From: Bacteroidales bacterium
GTDB lineage: Bacteria > Bacteroidota > Bacteroidia > Bacteroidales > F082
Direction of reading: 5' to 3'
NCBI GenBank assembly: GCA_023229245.1
Contig: JALNZU010000024.1
Span: 1 to 52,676, forward strand
DNA: 52,676 nt
A program made the position numbers and the translations under genes. Below, piece after piece: positions 1-7,074 of the stretch (position 1 is its first letter; each line of letters starts with the position of its first letter). The notes under the pieces were generated by a model. The model saw only the letters and a list, made by a program, of their open reading frames with translations. It was not told the DNA's origin and did not search any database.

Positions 1-67
1 GTTTTAGAAAGATGTGGGATAATGTAAAAATTCGCTTTCATATGCACAAAGCAAAGTAAGTATGTTT

Positions 68-116
68 CTTTTGTCCTTTTTCTTGATAAAAAGGACTAAA
101 AATCAAGCATGAATAA
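68..116 (+). repeat. Dispersed repeat, copy 1 (hairpin GTCCTTTTT/AAAAAGGAC)
   Basis: This 49-base unit is repeated at 606-654 with about 46 of 49 positions identical. It contains a 9-base stem (73-81 with 88-96) around a six-base loop. Secondary arms CTTGAT/ATCAAG overlap the stem. Similar units recur between genes in Bacteroidota genomes. The function is unknown. Confidence 0.8.
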
Positions 117-153
117 TCGGTCTCCGCGCTCAACCAAAAATGCGTAAATCTAA

Positions 154-286
154 GCAAGGTTGCTACGGTTGTATGGAGTTGAAATCATACATCCTCTAAG
201 ATTTAGTGGGATGAACCTGTTTGAATACCATTTTACGACCTCCATACAACCTAAAAACAGCACCACTAAACGTGGCGCTACCTTGC
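154..286. repeat. Large imperfect inverted repeat
   Basis: GCAAGGT at 154-160 is matched by ACCTTGC at 280-286, and GGTTGTATGGAG at 167-178 is matched exactly by its reverse complement at 240-251. The whole could fold as one long interrupted hairpin. No transposase is nearby, so a non-autonomous palindromic element or REP-like repeat is the likeliest explanation. This is inference. Confidence 0.6.
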
Positions 287-434
287 AAGATTTACATGCA
301 CTTTTGTGTTCTCAGGCGAGCGCTGCTCCTTATTCATGCCTTCCTCCCCGCCCAGCCCGGGAAAGATTTGAAGTGTTTTTTGTTTGTTCAAATTTCAAAA
401 TCTCTCTTTCCACTCCTAAAACATTCAGGATTAC

Positions 435-510
435 GCGATGGCTGAGGTTCTCGAAGTCATCGCATTGATATAACACGATGGCTGAGGCTCTCGAAGCCAT
501 CGCCTTGATA
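435..510 (+). repeat. Two tandem 36-base palindromic units
   Basis: Two near-identical units, 435-470 and 475-510, start 40 bases apart. Each has arms CGATGGCT / AGCCATCG (the first copy carries an AGTCATCG mismatch) around a GAGG..CTCG centre, followed by a TTGATA tail. The head-to-tail arrangement of short palindromes is typical of REP/BIME-like repeats. Confidence 0.75.
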
Positions 511-605
511 AAATGAAGTGAGTCGCAGGGCTAGGCCCAGCCATAGATATCATGCTTTTCTTAAGACTTATGCATTAAACCAAAAAACCGCTGCATTACT
601 TTTTT

Positions 606-654
606 CTTTCGTCCTTTTTCCTGATAAAAAGGACCAAAAATCAAGCATGAATAA
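606..654 (+). repeat. Dispersed repeat, copy 2
   Basis: Second copy of the unit at 68-116, with stem 611-619/626-634. Both copies continue into less similar flanks that again share CCGC and ACAAGGTTG- or GCAAGGTTG-like segments. The true repeat may therefore be longer than 49 bases and decayed at its edges. Confidence 0.8.
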
Positions 655-791
655 ATAGGACCTCCGCTTCCGATCAAATATCGGAACATCCCGGTACAAG
701 GTTGTAGAAGCTATTTTTTTAGCCTACACAAATATAGCTAATCCGGCATAAAGAACTAACTTTGAAGGTTGAATACACTGCAAGAAGAAAA

Positions 792-1478
792 ATGAAACTA
801 TACGAAACATTAGAACAACAACTCAAGAAAGAGCCCAACTTCGTGACAGATAAAGGAGAGCTAAAAAAATGGGTAGTGCTAAACAAAGCACAAAACTTGG
901 ATGAAGAACTGATTGGGTTGCTACTTGACCATGCCGAGCTAAAAGAAAAGTTTTTCATGAAGGTAAAAGGCCCTTCGGCAAGCTCAGGGCAGAGTGCGTT
1001 AGTTTTTAAGCAAAACTTGTTTGTGCAGTTTCTAGAACAGAAAAACTACCTGAGCGACAGCTACACCCAATTCAAAAACAAGATGGGACTGGCCGGCAAA
1101 TTCCTGAAACAACACAATGATGTTTCCTGGAATCTTTCTCAGGATTTTGACTGGATAATAGTTTATACTAAATCCGCCCCTGAAACCATCCAATTATCTA
1201 AGAGAGCAGTTGAGCGCATATATCGTAAAAGTGTTGATTATCCTAATGATGAATGGAGACTTTCTGATTTGACAACGCAAAGATCTAATGTTGAAAGACC
1301 AAATTTAAATTTCACCATGATAAATCCTATAAATGGTGAAAAGTCTCCTGTAAATCCAAACAGATGCTGGAGTGTTACATTGGATACATTTGAAGATTCT
1401 TACAAAAGAGGAAAAATTGTATTTTACGGTGACTACGATTTTTTAAAAAATTACAATCCCGGCTATGCGAATATTTAA
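792..1478 (+). pseudogene. Type III restriction-modification methyltransferase (Mod), 5' part, core deleted
   Basis: The ATG at 792 (MKLYETLEQQ) is preferred to the upstream ATG at 762 because family members begin at this point. Residues 1 to about 95 match the N-terminus of type III Mod / site-specific adenine methyltransferases (WVVLNKAQN, FKQNLFVQFLE). The sequence then jumps to a later part of the family (DWIIVYTKS, then WRLSDLTT and NPNRCWS). The segment that should carry the SAM-binding and catalytic DPPY-type motifs is absent, so the product cannot methylate DNA. A palindromic repeat (970-990) adds about ten foreign residues in frame. The frame ends soon after an A6 run at 1445-1450. 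Dropping one A would continue into the downstream frame as GDYDFLKITIPAMRIFKSEE, which still fits Mod. No Res subunit is present. I am confident it is Mod-derived and non-functional. Confidence 0.8.
970..990. repeat. Palindromic dispersed repeat inside a coding frame
   Basis: GCCCT and AGGGC flank an inner CTTCGGCAAGCTCAG, the well-known Bacteroidota-type CTTCGGCAAGCTCAGG repeat. It sits in frame in the mod remnant and encodes GPSASSGQSA, which interrupts an otherwise family-like stretch (FFMKVKG, then LVFKQNLF). Confidence 0.7.
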
Positions 1479-1689
1479 ATCTGAAGAAATAGAAAAAAGC
1501 GGAGATGGTTTTGACAAAACCTACATTTCTTCAGCTTTCTTACACCAGGCAATGAATCATTTTGAAGCTTATAATTTACCAACCGTACTGCTTATCAATT
1601 TTGGAGCAAGAAGTCTTCAATTTAAACGTTTGTTTAACAAATCTTGGCAATCCAAGAATCTTAAAAATCAAGATGTAGACAATGAATAG
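1465..1689 (+). pseudogene. Frameshifted Mod segment joined to a GxxExxY-like C-terminal tail
   Basis: The first 20 or so residues (MRIFKSEEIEKSGDGFDKTYIS) read as a continuation of the upstream mod gene in another frame. From AFLHQAMNHFEAYNLP onward the sequence resembles the C-terminal part of GxxExxY-family small proteins, including LLINFGARSLQFKRL. The N-terminal half of that family, with the GxxExxY signature, is missing. The frame overlaps its neighbours at both ends (14 bases with the upstream frame, 8 with rhuM). I read this as a fusion of two gene remnants and not as a working gene. The GxxExxY assignment rests on one short block. Confidence 0.6.
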
Positions 1690-2689
1690 CGATATTTTAC
1701 TGTACCAGTCCGACGACGGACATATAAAAATACAGGTTCGCCTGGAAAACGAAACCGTTTGGCTGACACAAGCCGATATGCTGATGTTGTTTCAAACTAC
1801 CAAACAAAATATCAGTCTTCACATAAAAAACATCTTTGAAGAGGGTGAATTGGATGTAAATTCAGTTGTCAAGGAATACTTGACAACTGCCCCGGATGGT
1901 AAAAACTATCGCACAAAACATTACAACTTAGACGTTATCATATCAGTAGGTTACAGAGTGAAATCGCTTCGTGGTACCCAGTTTCGTATATGGGCCACAG
2001 AGCGTTTGCGGGAATATCTGATAAAAGGCTTCACAATGAATGACGATTTGCTGAAACAAGGCGGAGGCTATTTTGAAGAATTACTGAACCGTATTCGGGA
2101 TATTCGTTCATCTGAAAAGGTATTTTACAGAAAAGTATTAGAAATATATGCTACCAGTATAGACTATGACCCGCGAGCTAACTTTACCCAACAGTTTTTT
2201 CAAACCGTTCAAAACAAATTACATTGGGCTGTACACGGTCACACGGCTGCCGAAATTGTTTATCAACGAGCCAACGCCCAATTACCCTTTATGGGTTTAA
2301 CGGCTTTTAAAGGCAAAAAACCAACTAAAAAGGAAATAGCTATTGCCAAAAACTACCTTTCTGAAGAAGAATTGGCGGTATTGAATCGGTTGGTTTCGGC
2401 TTATTTAGATATAGCAGAAATCAACGCTATGCGAGGCAAGCCTATGTATATGAAAGATTGGATTGAAGTATTGGACGGCTTTATCAAAATGAGCCGACAA
2501 GATGTGTTGACCCATGCCGGGAAAATTTCGGCTGAAATTGCTCAACGCAAGGCATTGGCAGAATACGAAAGCTATAAAATTAAATCGGACTATGAGTTGT
2601 CGGATGTCGAAAAACAGTTTATAGCCAGTATTGAGCAAGCCGAAAAGAAACTTAAAACTATCAGATCAAAGCATAAAAACAAAGAATAA
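1682..2689 (+). CDS. rhuM: RhuM family protein
   Basis: 335 residues, full length for the RhuM family (named after a Salmonella pathogenicity-island gene; biochemical role unknown). The N-terminal third looks like a winged-helix DNA-binding module (VWLTQADMLMLFQTTKQNISLHIKNIF) followed by the family core (YNLDVIISVGYRVKSLRGTQFRIWAT). The C-terminal half holds a conserved helical region and a Lys/Glu-rich tail. RhuM genes often lie beside restriction-modification loci in Bacteria, which fits the mod remnant immediately upstream. The start overlaps the end of the preceding remnant. No premature stops or frameshifts are seen, so the gene appears intact. A role in phage response or gene regulation is only inferred from context. 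Confidence 0.88.
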   Translation: MNSDILLYQSDDGHIKIQVRLENETVWLTQADMLMLFQTTKQNISLHIKNIFEEGELDVNSVVKEYLTTAPDGKNYRTKHYNLDVIISVGYRVKSLRGTQFRIWATERLREYLIKGFTMNDDLLKQGGGYFEELLNRIRDIRSSEKVFYRKVLEIYATSIDYDPRANFTQQFFQTVQNKLHWAVHGHTAAEIVYQRANAQLPFMGLTAFKGKKPTKKEIAIAKNYLSEEELAVLNRLVSAYLDIAEINAMRGKPMYMKDWIEVLDGFIKMSRQDVLTHAGKISAEIAQRKALAEYESYKIKSDYELSDVEKQFIASIEQAEKKLKTIRSKHKNKE

Positions 2690-2785
2690 TGGCTTTTCTA
2701 CACGCGATATTTGACAATCCTTTGCCTGCACCAAACAAGAAAATTGGTAGCTAAGGATTTTTACGGAATAAAAAAGAATTAGACT

Positions 2786-3250
2786 ATGATACAAAAAACT
2801 GCGATAAAGCTTTTTGAACAAACCCAAGTCTGCACACTTTGGGATGAGAAACAGGAGAAATGGTATTTTTCCATAGTAGATGTTATTGCTATTCTCACAG
2901 CCAGTCCCAATCCAAGAAAATATTGGAGCGTACTCAAAACAAGGCTTAAAAAGGAAGGCAGTCAGTTGGCTACAAATTGTAGTCAACTGAAAATGCAATC
3001 TGCCGATGGTAAATATTATAAAACGGATGTGGCAGATACCGAACAGCTTTTCCGGCTAATTCAGTCTATTCCATCGCCAAAAGCAGAACCTTTCAAATTG
3101 TGGATAGCCCAGGTAGCACGGGAACGAATTGACGAAATAGAAGACCCGGAAATAGGTATTGACCGACTGATGGTAACCTATCTGAAAAAAGGAGATAGAG
3201 CGGGTAGCATAAACTATTATAGCATATCCGAAAGCAAAAAAAATACGTAA
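2786..3250 (+). CDS. Bro-N domain protein, C-terminally truncated
   Basis: 154 residues. Residues about 8-125 form a Bro-N domain, the DNA-binding module of BRO/phage-antirepressor proteins (EKWYFSIVDVIAILTASPNPRKYW, then LRL-type LFRLIQSIPSPKAEPFKLWIAQVA). Longer relatives continue after the Ile-Asp-Arg helix with a conserved GYS..WINQR..EIRKELTDEW block. Here the sequence departs after YLKKG and ends in an unrelated SINYYSISESKKNT tail, so the C-terminal part has been lost. It follows rhuM by 96 bases on the same strand. It may still fold as an isolated Bro-N domain. The family is typical of prophages and accessory islands. Confidence 0.75.
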   Translation: MIQKTAIKLFEQTQVCTLWDEKQEKWYFSIVDVIAILTASPNPRKYWSVLKTRLKKEGSQLATNCSQLKMQSADGKYYKTDVADTEQLFRLIQSIPSPKAEPFKLWIAQVARERIDEIEDPEIGIDRLMVTYLKKGDRAGSINYYSISESKKNT

Positions 3251-3345
3251 AGGTCTTTATAAAAAATGAAACCCATAGTGGCCATTCATCGGGACTACAA
3301 CCCGACCCTGTACCATTACAGGATTCCATTAGGCTACATAGCAAT

Positions 3346-3364
3346 ACACCAAAGTCAAGTAAAA
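3346..3364 (+). repeat. 19-base direct repeat, left copy
   Basis: ACACCAAAGTCAAGTAAAA is identical at 5084-5102. After it both copies continue with A-rich, partly similar sequence ending in AAAGGCAC. The left copy lies in a short open frame at 3266-3379 (37 codons) and both copies can be read as HQSQVK. The repeats flank a 1.7 kb segment holding a membrane protein, a phage gene scrap and the MuF-toxin gene. Confidence 0.7.
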
Positions 3365-3385
3365 ACGCAGAAAAGATAAAAAAGA

Positions 3386-3562
3386 CTAAAGGCACCCGGT
3401 TATCATGAAAGAGGCCATCACTTGAACCATTGAGAGTAACGTGGAACCATTTTTTGCATAGCTTGCATCTTGACTATCTTCCAGGCAATGGGCTGTTTTG
3501 TCAATGGCCTGTTTTTTACTTAAAATAATTGAAGGACGCCTTTTTATTTTACCTTTGTCCAT
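3386..3562 (-). CDS. Hypothetical small protein
   Basis: A 58-residue frame beginning MDKGKIKRRPSIILSKKQAI, basic at the N-terminus, with amino-acid use that looks coding. A longer start at 3625 is possible, but its extra residues are hydrophobic and lie in AT-rich upstream DNA. No family is recognised. It lies inside the repeat-flanked segment, divergent from the membrane-protein gene. It may be a small accessory gene or chance. Confidence 0.35.
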   Translation of the reverse strand: MDKGKIKRRPSIILSKKQAIDKTAHCLEDSQDASYAKNGSTLLSMVQVMASFMITGCL

Positions 3563-3643
3563 AATGTAGGGTTTTCGTATAGTAAGTATTTTGATACTCA
3601 ATAGGATGACAATATATTTACACATATTTTTTTATTTTTATGA

Positions 3644-3916
3644 ATGATTCAGGCTAGGTTTAAAACATATTCAAGAATATTCGACATGATGAACGTTATT
3701 ATAGTTGTGGTTTTGTGGATAGGTTTGCTTTTTGTGCTTTATTCTATTAGAAATCTTCCATCGCTTCTTTTCGTTCTGGCTGTGTTGCCATTTATGCCGT
3801 TCATTACTGCCTGGAAAATACGCCAGTCGAAACCGGCAACGGCAAAAATTATTACCGGACTTTGGGGCTTGCTTTATTTTATTTTGATAGTTAACGGCCT
3901 CATTTCTTATAACTAA
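3644..3916 (+). CDS. Small hypothetical membrane protein
   Basis: 90 residues with two to three hydrophobic segments (about residues 16-35, 42-56 and 70-86) separated by short charged stretches (WKIRQSKPATAKII). The ATG at 3644 could be replaced by internal Met codons near residue 15 (MMNVIIVV), which would start just before the first membrane segment. No family is recognised and there is no obvious partner. It lies between the truncated Bro-N gene and phage remnants, within the 19-base repeat pair. Confidence 0.5.
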   Translation: MIQARFKTYSRIFDMMNVIIVVVLWIGLLFVLYSIRNLPSLLFVLAVLPFMPFITAWKIRQSKPATAKIITGLWGLLYFILIVNGLISYN

Positions 3917-3920
3917 TCTC

Positions 3921-4031
3921 CTACTCTCTGTTCTTTTTGAGTTCTTTAAACTGCATTGCCCATTCCTGGTCGTTCAGGTTGTCGGGATCAGCTATGTGCA
4001 TATAATAGCGGAGCTGGGAATTTATTATATG
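3921..4031 (-). pseudogene. Fragment of a phage-type gene (C-terminal end)
   Basis: The minus strand reads 36 codons ending at a TAG (3921-3923), including NSQLRYYMHIADPDNLNDQE and WAMQFKELKKNRE. This looks like the C-terminal end of a small protein encoded in Bacteroidota prophages, although the exact family was not recalled. Upstream it meets a stop at 4032-4034 where the sequence changes character, about 20 bases before the MuF frame on the opposite strand. I read it as a truncated remnant at a rearrangement junction. Confidence 0.4.
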
Positions 4032-4051
4032 CTATAGTCTGATTTTACAAT

Positions 4052-5011
4052 TTGGGCAGCCTGAAATCTTATAACCGGTTTCAACAGGATGTGCTCAAGC
4101 TGCACCAGGCATATAATGTAAACTACCTTCAGGCAGAGTACAACTATGCAGCATCGGCAGCGCAAATGGCAGCCAAATGGAACGACTTTGAACAGGACGG
4201 CGACCAGTACGATCTTCAATACCGCACGGCAGCAGACGAGAAGGTGAGAGAGTCGCATTATGCACTCCACAACACCACCTTACCCCCTTCTGATCCTTTT
4301 TGGAACGAGTATATGCCTCCTTTGGACTGGAACTGTCGTTGCACTGTTGTACAGGTACGAAAGGGTAAATACCCACGCAGCAACAATGCCGAAGCAGTAA
4401 ACAAAGGCCAAATAGCAACCACCCGGCTTGATAAAAACGGGGTAAACCGTACCGCTATGTTTCGTTTCAATCCGGGTAAACAAAAAGTGATATTCCCCGA
4501 AAAACACCCCTATTTTAAAGTGCAGCAAGGGGTGAAAGATATTGTGAATGCACTTATAAATCAGGGCGAGTGGGAAGATATTCCTGTGAGTAGCGGTTCT
4601 GTTAAAGTAAGTCCATTACACGGAAAAAAAGAGCGCAAAAACAATATTGCCATTGCCAGTTATTATTCTGAAAAATATTCGTTTGATTACAAGCTATTGC
4701 CAGTAAGCCTATCGCATAGAACTGCAGATGCCCTTAATGAAACTCTCAACATTAAGCAAGAGTTCAAATTAAATAATACACCAACAAAGAGTGCTATTGA
4801 TAATGCGTTAAGAAGGGCCAAAGGACAAGCTTCTAATATTGTAATTCAGATTAATTCAGATATATCAGCGGGCGACTTAACAGATGCAATAAAAAACAGG
4901 GTTAGAAGATCCTCTGGTATAAGTGAGATATGGATCAAAAGAGGTGATTTTGATGCTATGTATCCAAGAAAGGATATATTGGTTGATAGCTTTAAAATAC
5001 AATGGGACTGA
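4052..5011 (+). CDS. Phage head-morphogenesis (MuF) domain with C-terminal CdiA-CT-like toxin domain, N-terminally truncated
   Basis: 319 codons. The frame opens with TTG directly after an in-frame stop (4040-4042), and the first ATG codon lies about 38 residues in, so the N-terminus is probably lost. Residues about 45-110 match the conserved end of the Mu gpF / SPP1 gp7 head-morphogenesis domain (YDLQYRTAADEKVRESH, then PPLDWNCRCTVV). A linker follows, with FNPGKQKVIFPEKHPYF and a pre-toxin stretch. From about residue 205 the sequence resembles the nuclease-type CdiA C-terminal toxin family (AIDNALRRAKGQASNIVIQI, and RVRRSSGISEIWIKR). MuF domains carrying variable toxins are a known class of phage-borne polymorphic toxins; the nuclease assignment is from resemblance only. 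No phage portal, terminase or capsid gene accompanies it. No intact immunity gene is seen downstream. Confidence 0.7.
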   Translation: MGSLKSYNRFQQDVLKLHQAYNVNYLQAEYNYAASAAQMAAKWNDFEQDGDQYDLQYRTAADEKVRESHYALHNTTLPPSDPFWNEYMPPLDWNCRCTVVQVRKGKYPRSNNAEAVNKGQIATTRLDKNGVNRTAMFRFNPGKQKVIFPEKHPYFKVQQGVKDIVNALINQGEWEDIPVSSGSVKVSPLHGKKERKNNIAIASYYSEKYSFDYKLLPVSLSHRTADALNETLNIKQEFKLNNTPTKSAIDNALRRAKGQASNIVIQINSDISAGDLTDAIKNRVRRSSGISEIWIKRGDFDAMYPRKDILVDSFKIQWD

Positions 5012-5031
5012 AGCTTTTCGGTTTCAGTCCC
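5004..5031. terminator. Hairpin at the end of the MuF-toxin gene
   Basis: GGGACTGAA (5004-5012) pairs exactly with TTCAGTCCC (5023-5031), overlapping the stop codon of the toxin gene. No T tract follows on the plus strand, so it may be a repeat-derived palindrome and not an efficient intrinsic terminator. Confidence 0.4.
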
Positions 5032-5445
5032 AAGGCAGGGTCTGGGACGAATCCCTGACCGCCACAAATATACAACAATTAACACACCAAAGTCAAGTAA
5101 AACTAAAAAAAAGATGGAAAAAAGGCACAAAGCAGCTGAATTTTCTAATAAGATAAACACATGAAAGAATCTTTCTCTAACCGGTTTAATTCACAAGCCT
5201 AAAATTTACTTTCAATTCTTCCTCTTTTTCCCTTATGTACTGCCTCGATATACTAGAACCAGCTTTTCAGTTTTCTTTCTTGATTGCTCATTCTAATTTT
5301 CAGAGTCCGTTCGTTGGATTTGACCAACTGATTGATGATTCTTTATACACATATCTTTTTGATACTAAACTAAATGGTACTGACTTTGCAATATATTGAG
5401 CTGCAAAAATATTCCCACTCTTCAAATCAGTTCTTCTATACTATC
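5012..5445. other. Gene-poor stretch after the toxin gene; possible decayed ORFs
   Basis: No recognised gene. It contains the right copy of the 19-base repeat, two tiny frames joined by an ATGA overlap (MEKRHKAAEFSNKINT, then MKESFSNRFNSQA), and a 54-codon frame at 5235-5399 (MYCLDILEPAFQ...) that is open upstream to 5190. The frames could be remnants of a gene such as an immunity gene, but nothing identifies them. Confidence 0.4.
5084..5102 (+). repeat. 19-base direct repeat, right copy
   Basis: Identical to 3346-3364. It lies 73 bases after the stop codon of the MuF-toxin gene and is followed by an A-rich stretch similar to the one after the left copy. Confidence 0.7.
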
Positions 5446-7074
5446 TCACTGACCATCTGTTAGCTTTTTTCTGAATAATTCTGCCTGTTGAATGATCTCC
5501 AAGGGATAATGAAATGATTTAAGTAAATCAATGACATTGGTTTTATATTGAATCCCCTTTTGTAGTTGATAATTAAAATGCAACCTATTGTTACGGAAGG
5601 TGTTGTCAAAATAATAGGTATCATATTCTCCATGAAGTAAATGAATCGTATCCAAGTCGTGGGTTGTAACGACGACCTTACAGTCATACTCATTTAGAAA
5701 TAATAGGAAAGCAGCAGAAATCGAAATTCGATCTATTGAATTAGTTCCTCTAAATAGTTCATCCATCAAAATAAGGCGGACAGTTTCGTCTTTATGTACT
5801 GCCGAAATGATGGTTTTCGCTCTTTCTAACTCATCCATAAAGTAGCTTTTACTATGTAGTAAGCTATCAGCACTTGTTATGGATGTACTGATCTTTAGTT
5901 GTTTTGGTATTTTAATATACTCACAAAAAGCATAATTAATTGTTTGCGAAAGAATTACATTAATACCTATTGTTTTTAAAAAAGTAGTTTTCCCCGACAT
6001 ATTTCCACCGGTAATAATGATATTTTGGCCCTCAATGCGTAAGCTATTTGGGATGCAGTTTTGAATTAGTGGATGGCGTGCATTTTGAACCTGGATAAAC
6101 CTATTTGTGGAAACAGTGGGTTCAGTGCCTTTGGTATGTCCTTTTAGATAGTACAGCGATTGAGCAGTATCGGAAATCCCTATATAGTCAAACGTTTTTT
6201 GGATTACATGTGCATGCTCTTTTAGTAACTTAATGGTTTTATTGAACTGTAAACCATCATATAAAACAGCTGCTTTTATAATTTCTATCAAATAATAGAT
6301 AAATGCGGAAAATTCATCGGCATATTCAATGTTCAAAGAAAGATAAAAGCATTTTTTTGAGATAGTTCTTAAGGAAGTTATTTCCTTCGTCGAGAGGTAA
6401 GTGTCTTGATTTTCAACTTTATGTAATTTCAAATAGCAATCATATAAGGCCTTGATATTTTTGAATTCATAATGATATGTATTCACTCTTGTTTTGAGAT
6501 AATAATGAACATAGGTGTTAATCAAGAAAGAAATGATAAGCGGTAATAATAAAGGGGCAAGAAAAAAACTGCCAACCATCAAACAAATAAAGGTCAGACT
6601 CAATAGTTTAATCCAGGAAGCTACGCTTTTAAAGTTTCCTGCTATAAAAAATGAAGGGAGACCGTAGGTTGAATTTCTTTCATATTTTTCTAAAATTTGA
6701 GCTGATTTAGATAACTGATCCGAATTTTTGGAATAGTGACTTATGATCCGTTTCATCAATTCATTTTGTGGTATAGATTGCTCCTTTTGTAATAATCTAT
6801 ATAGATATTGCTCACCCGTTTTCGTCAGTGTTCGATCAATATAGGAAAAAACAGAATCAAGCTCTAAATCGTTCCATGTTCTCTCATCTACAATATCTTG
6901 TAAATCTTCACTAAACTTAGAATATTGATTTATGAGTTGAATATTTCTGAATTTCTCCAGCGGTTTTATTCTATTCATTTCAGATTTATGAGAATAATTA
7001 CTCCTATTAAGTTTAAATAATTTCATGTTCTGAAAAAGGCTCTCCTTTTGCTTTATTTCGTTTTTCACTTTCAC
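5446..7074 (-). CDS. Membrane-associated MutS-like ATPase
   Basis: 542 residues. The C-terminal third is a MutS-family ABC ATPase: Walker A GGNMSGKTT (356-364), Walker B LILMDELFRGTNS (434-446) and the following THD (471-473). The N-terminal part keeps a MutS core-like block (DLELDSVFSYIDRTLTKTGEQ, about 70-90), but the mismatch-binding domain I is absent. Two hydrophobic segments at about 155-192 suggest a membrane hairpin. Short MutS relatives with membrane segments are common in Bacteroidota; they are unlikely to do canonical mismatch repair and their substrate is unknown. The gene is visibly richer in A+T than the genes at 7.6-24 kb. It stands alone, with long gene-free DNA on both sides. 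The start at 7074 gives a Lys-rich N-terminus; an internal Met near residue 33 is possible. Confidence 0.85.
   Translation of the reverse strand: MKVKNEIKQKESLFQNMKLFKLNRSNYSHKSEMNRIKPLEKFRNIQLINQYSKFSEDLQDIVDERTWNDLELDSVFSYIDRTLTKTGEQYLYRLLQKEQSIPQNELMKRIISHYSKNSDQLSKSAQILEKYERNSTYGLPSFFIAGNFKSVASWIKLLSLTFICLMVGSFFLAPLLLPLIISFLINTYVHYYLKTRVNTYHYEFKNIKALYDCYLKLHKVENQDTYLSTKEITSLRTISKKCFYLSLNIEYADEFSAFIYYLIEIIKAAVLYDGLQFNKTIKLLKEHAHVIQKTFDYIGISDTAQSLYYLKGHTKGTEPTVSTNRFIQVQNARHPLIQNCIPNSLRIEGQNIIITGGNMSGKTTFLKTIGINVILSQTINYAFCEYIKIPKQLKISTSITSADSLLHSKSYFMDELERAKTIISAVHKDETVRLILMDELFRGTNSIDRISISAAFLLFLNEYDCKVVVTTHDLDTIHLLHGEYDTYYFDNTFRNNRLHFNYQLQKGIQYKTNVIDLLKSFHYPLEIIQQAELFRKKLTDGQ

Larger units (their letters stand above)
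1..791. other. Gene-free, repeat-rich left end
   Basis: No convincing gene lies here. Open frames at 160-468 and 221-445 have no family resemblance and cross repeat units, so they are not called. The stretch holds two copies of a 49-base repeat, a large imperfect inverted repeat and a tandem pair of small palindromes (listed separately). Such dispersed repeats are common between genes in Bacteroidota. Confidence 0.7.

Noticed and set aside
160..468. 102-residue open frame on the plus strand
   Set aside because: It crosses the inverted repeat and the tandem palindromes and has no family resemblance.
4025..4528. Several overlapping minus-strand frames across the MuF gene
   Set aside because: They are mirror frames of the MuF-toxin gene with cysteine-rich, low-sense composition.
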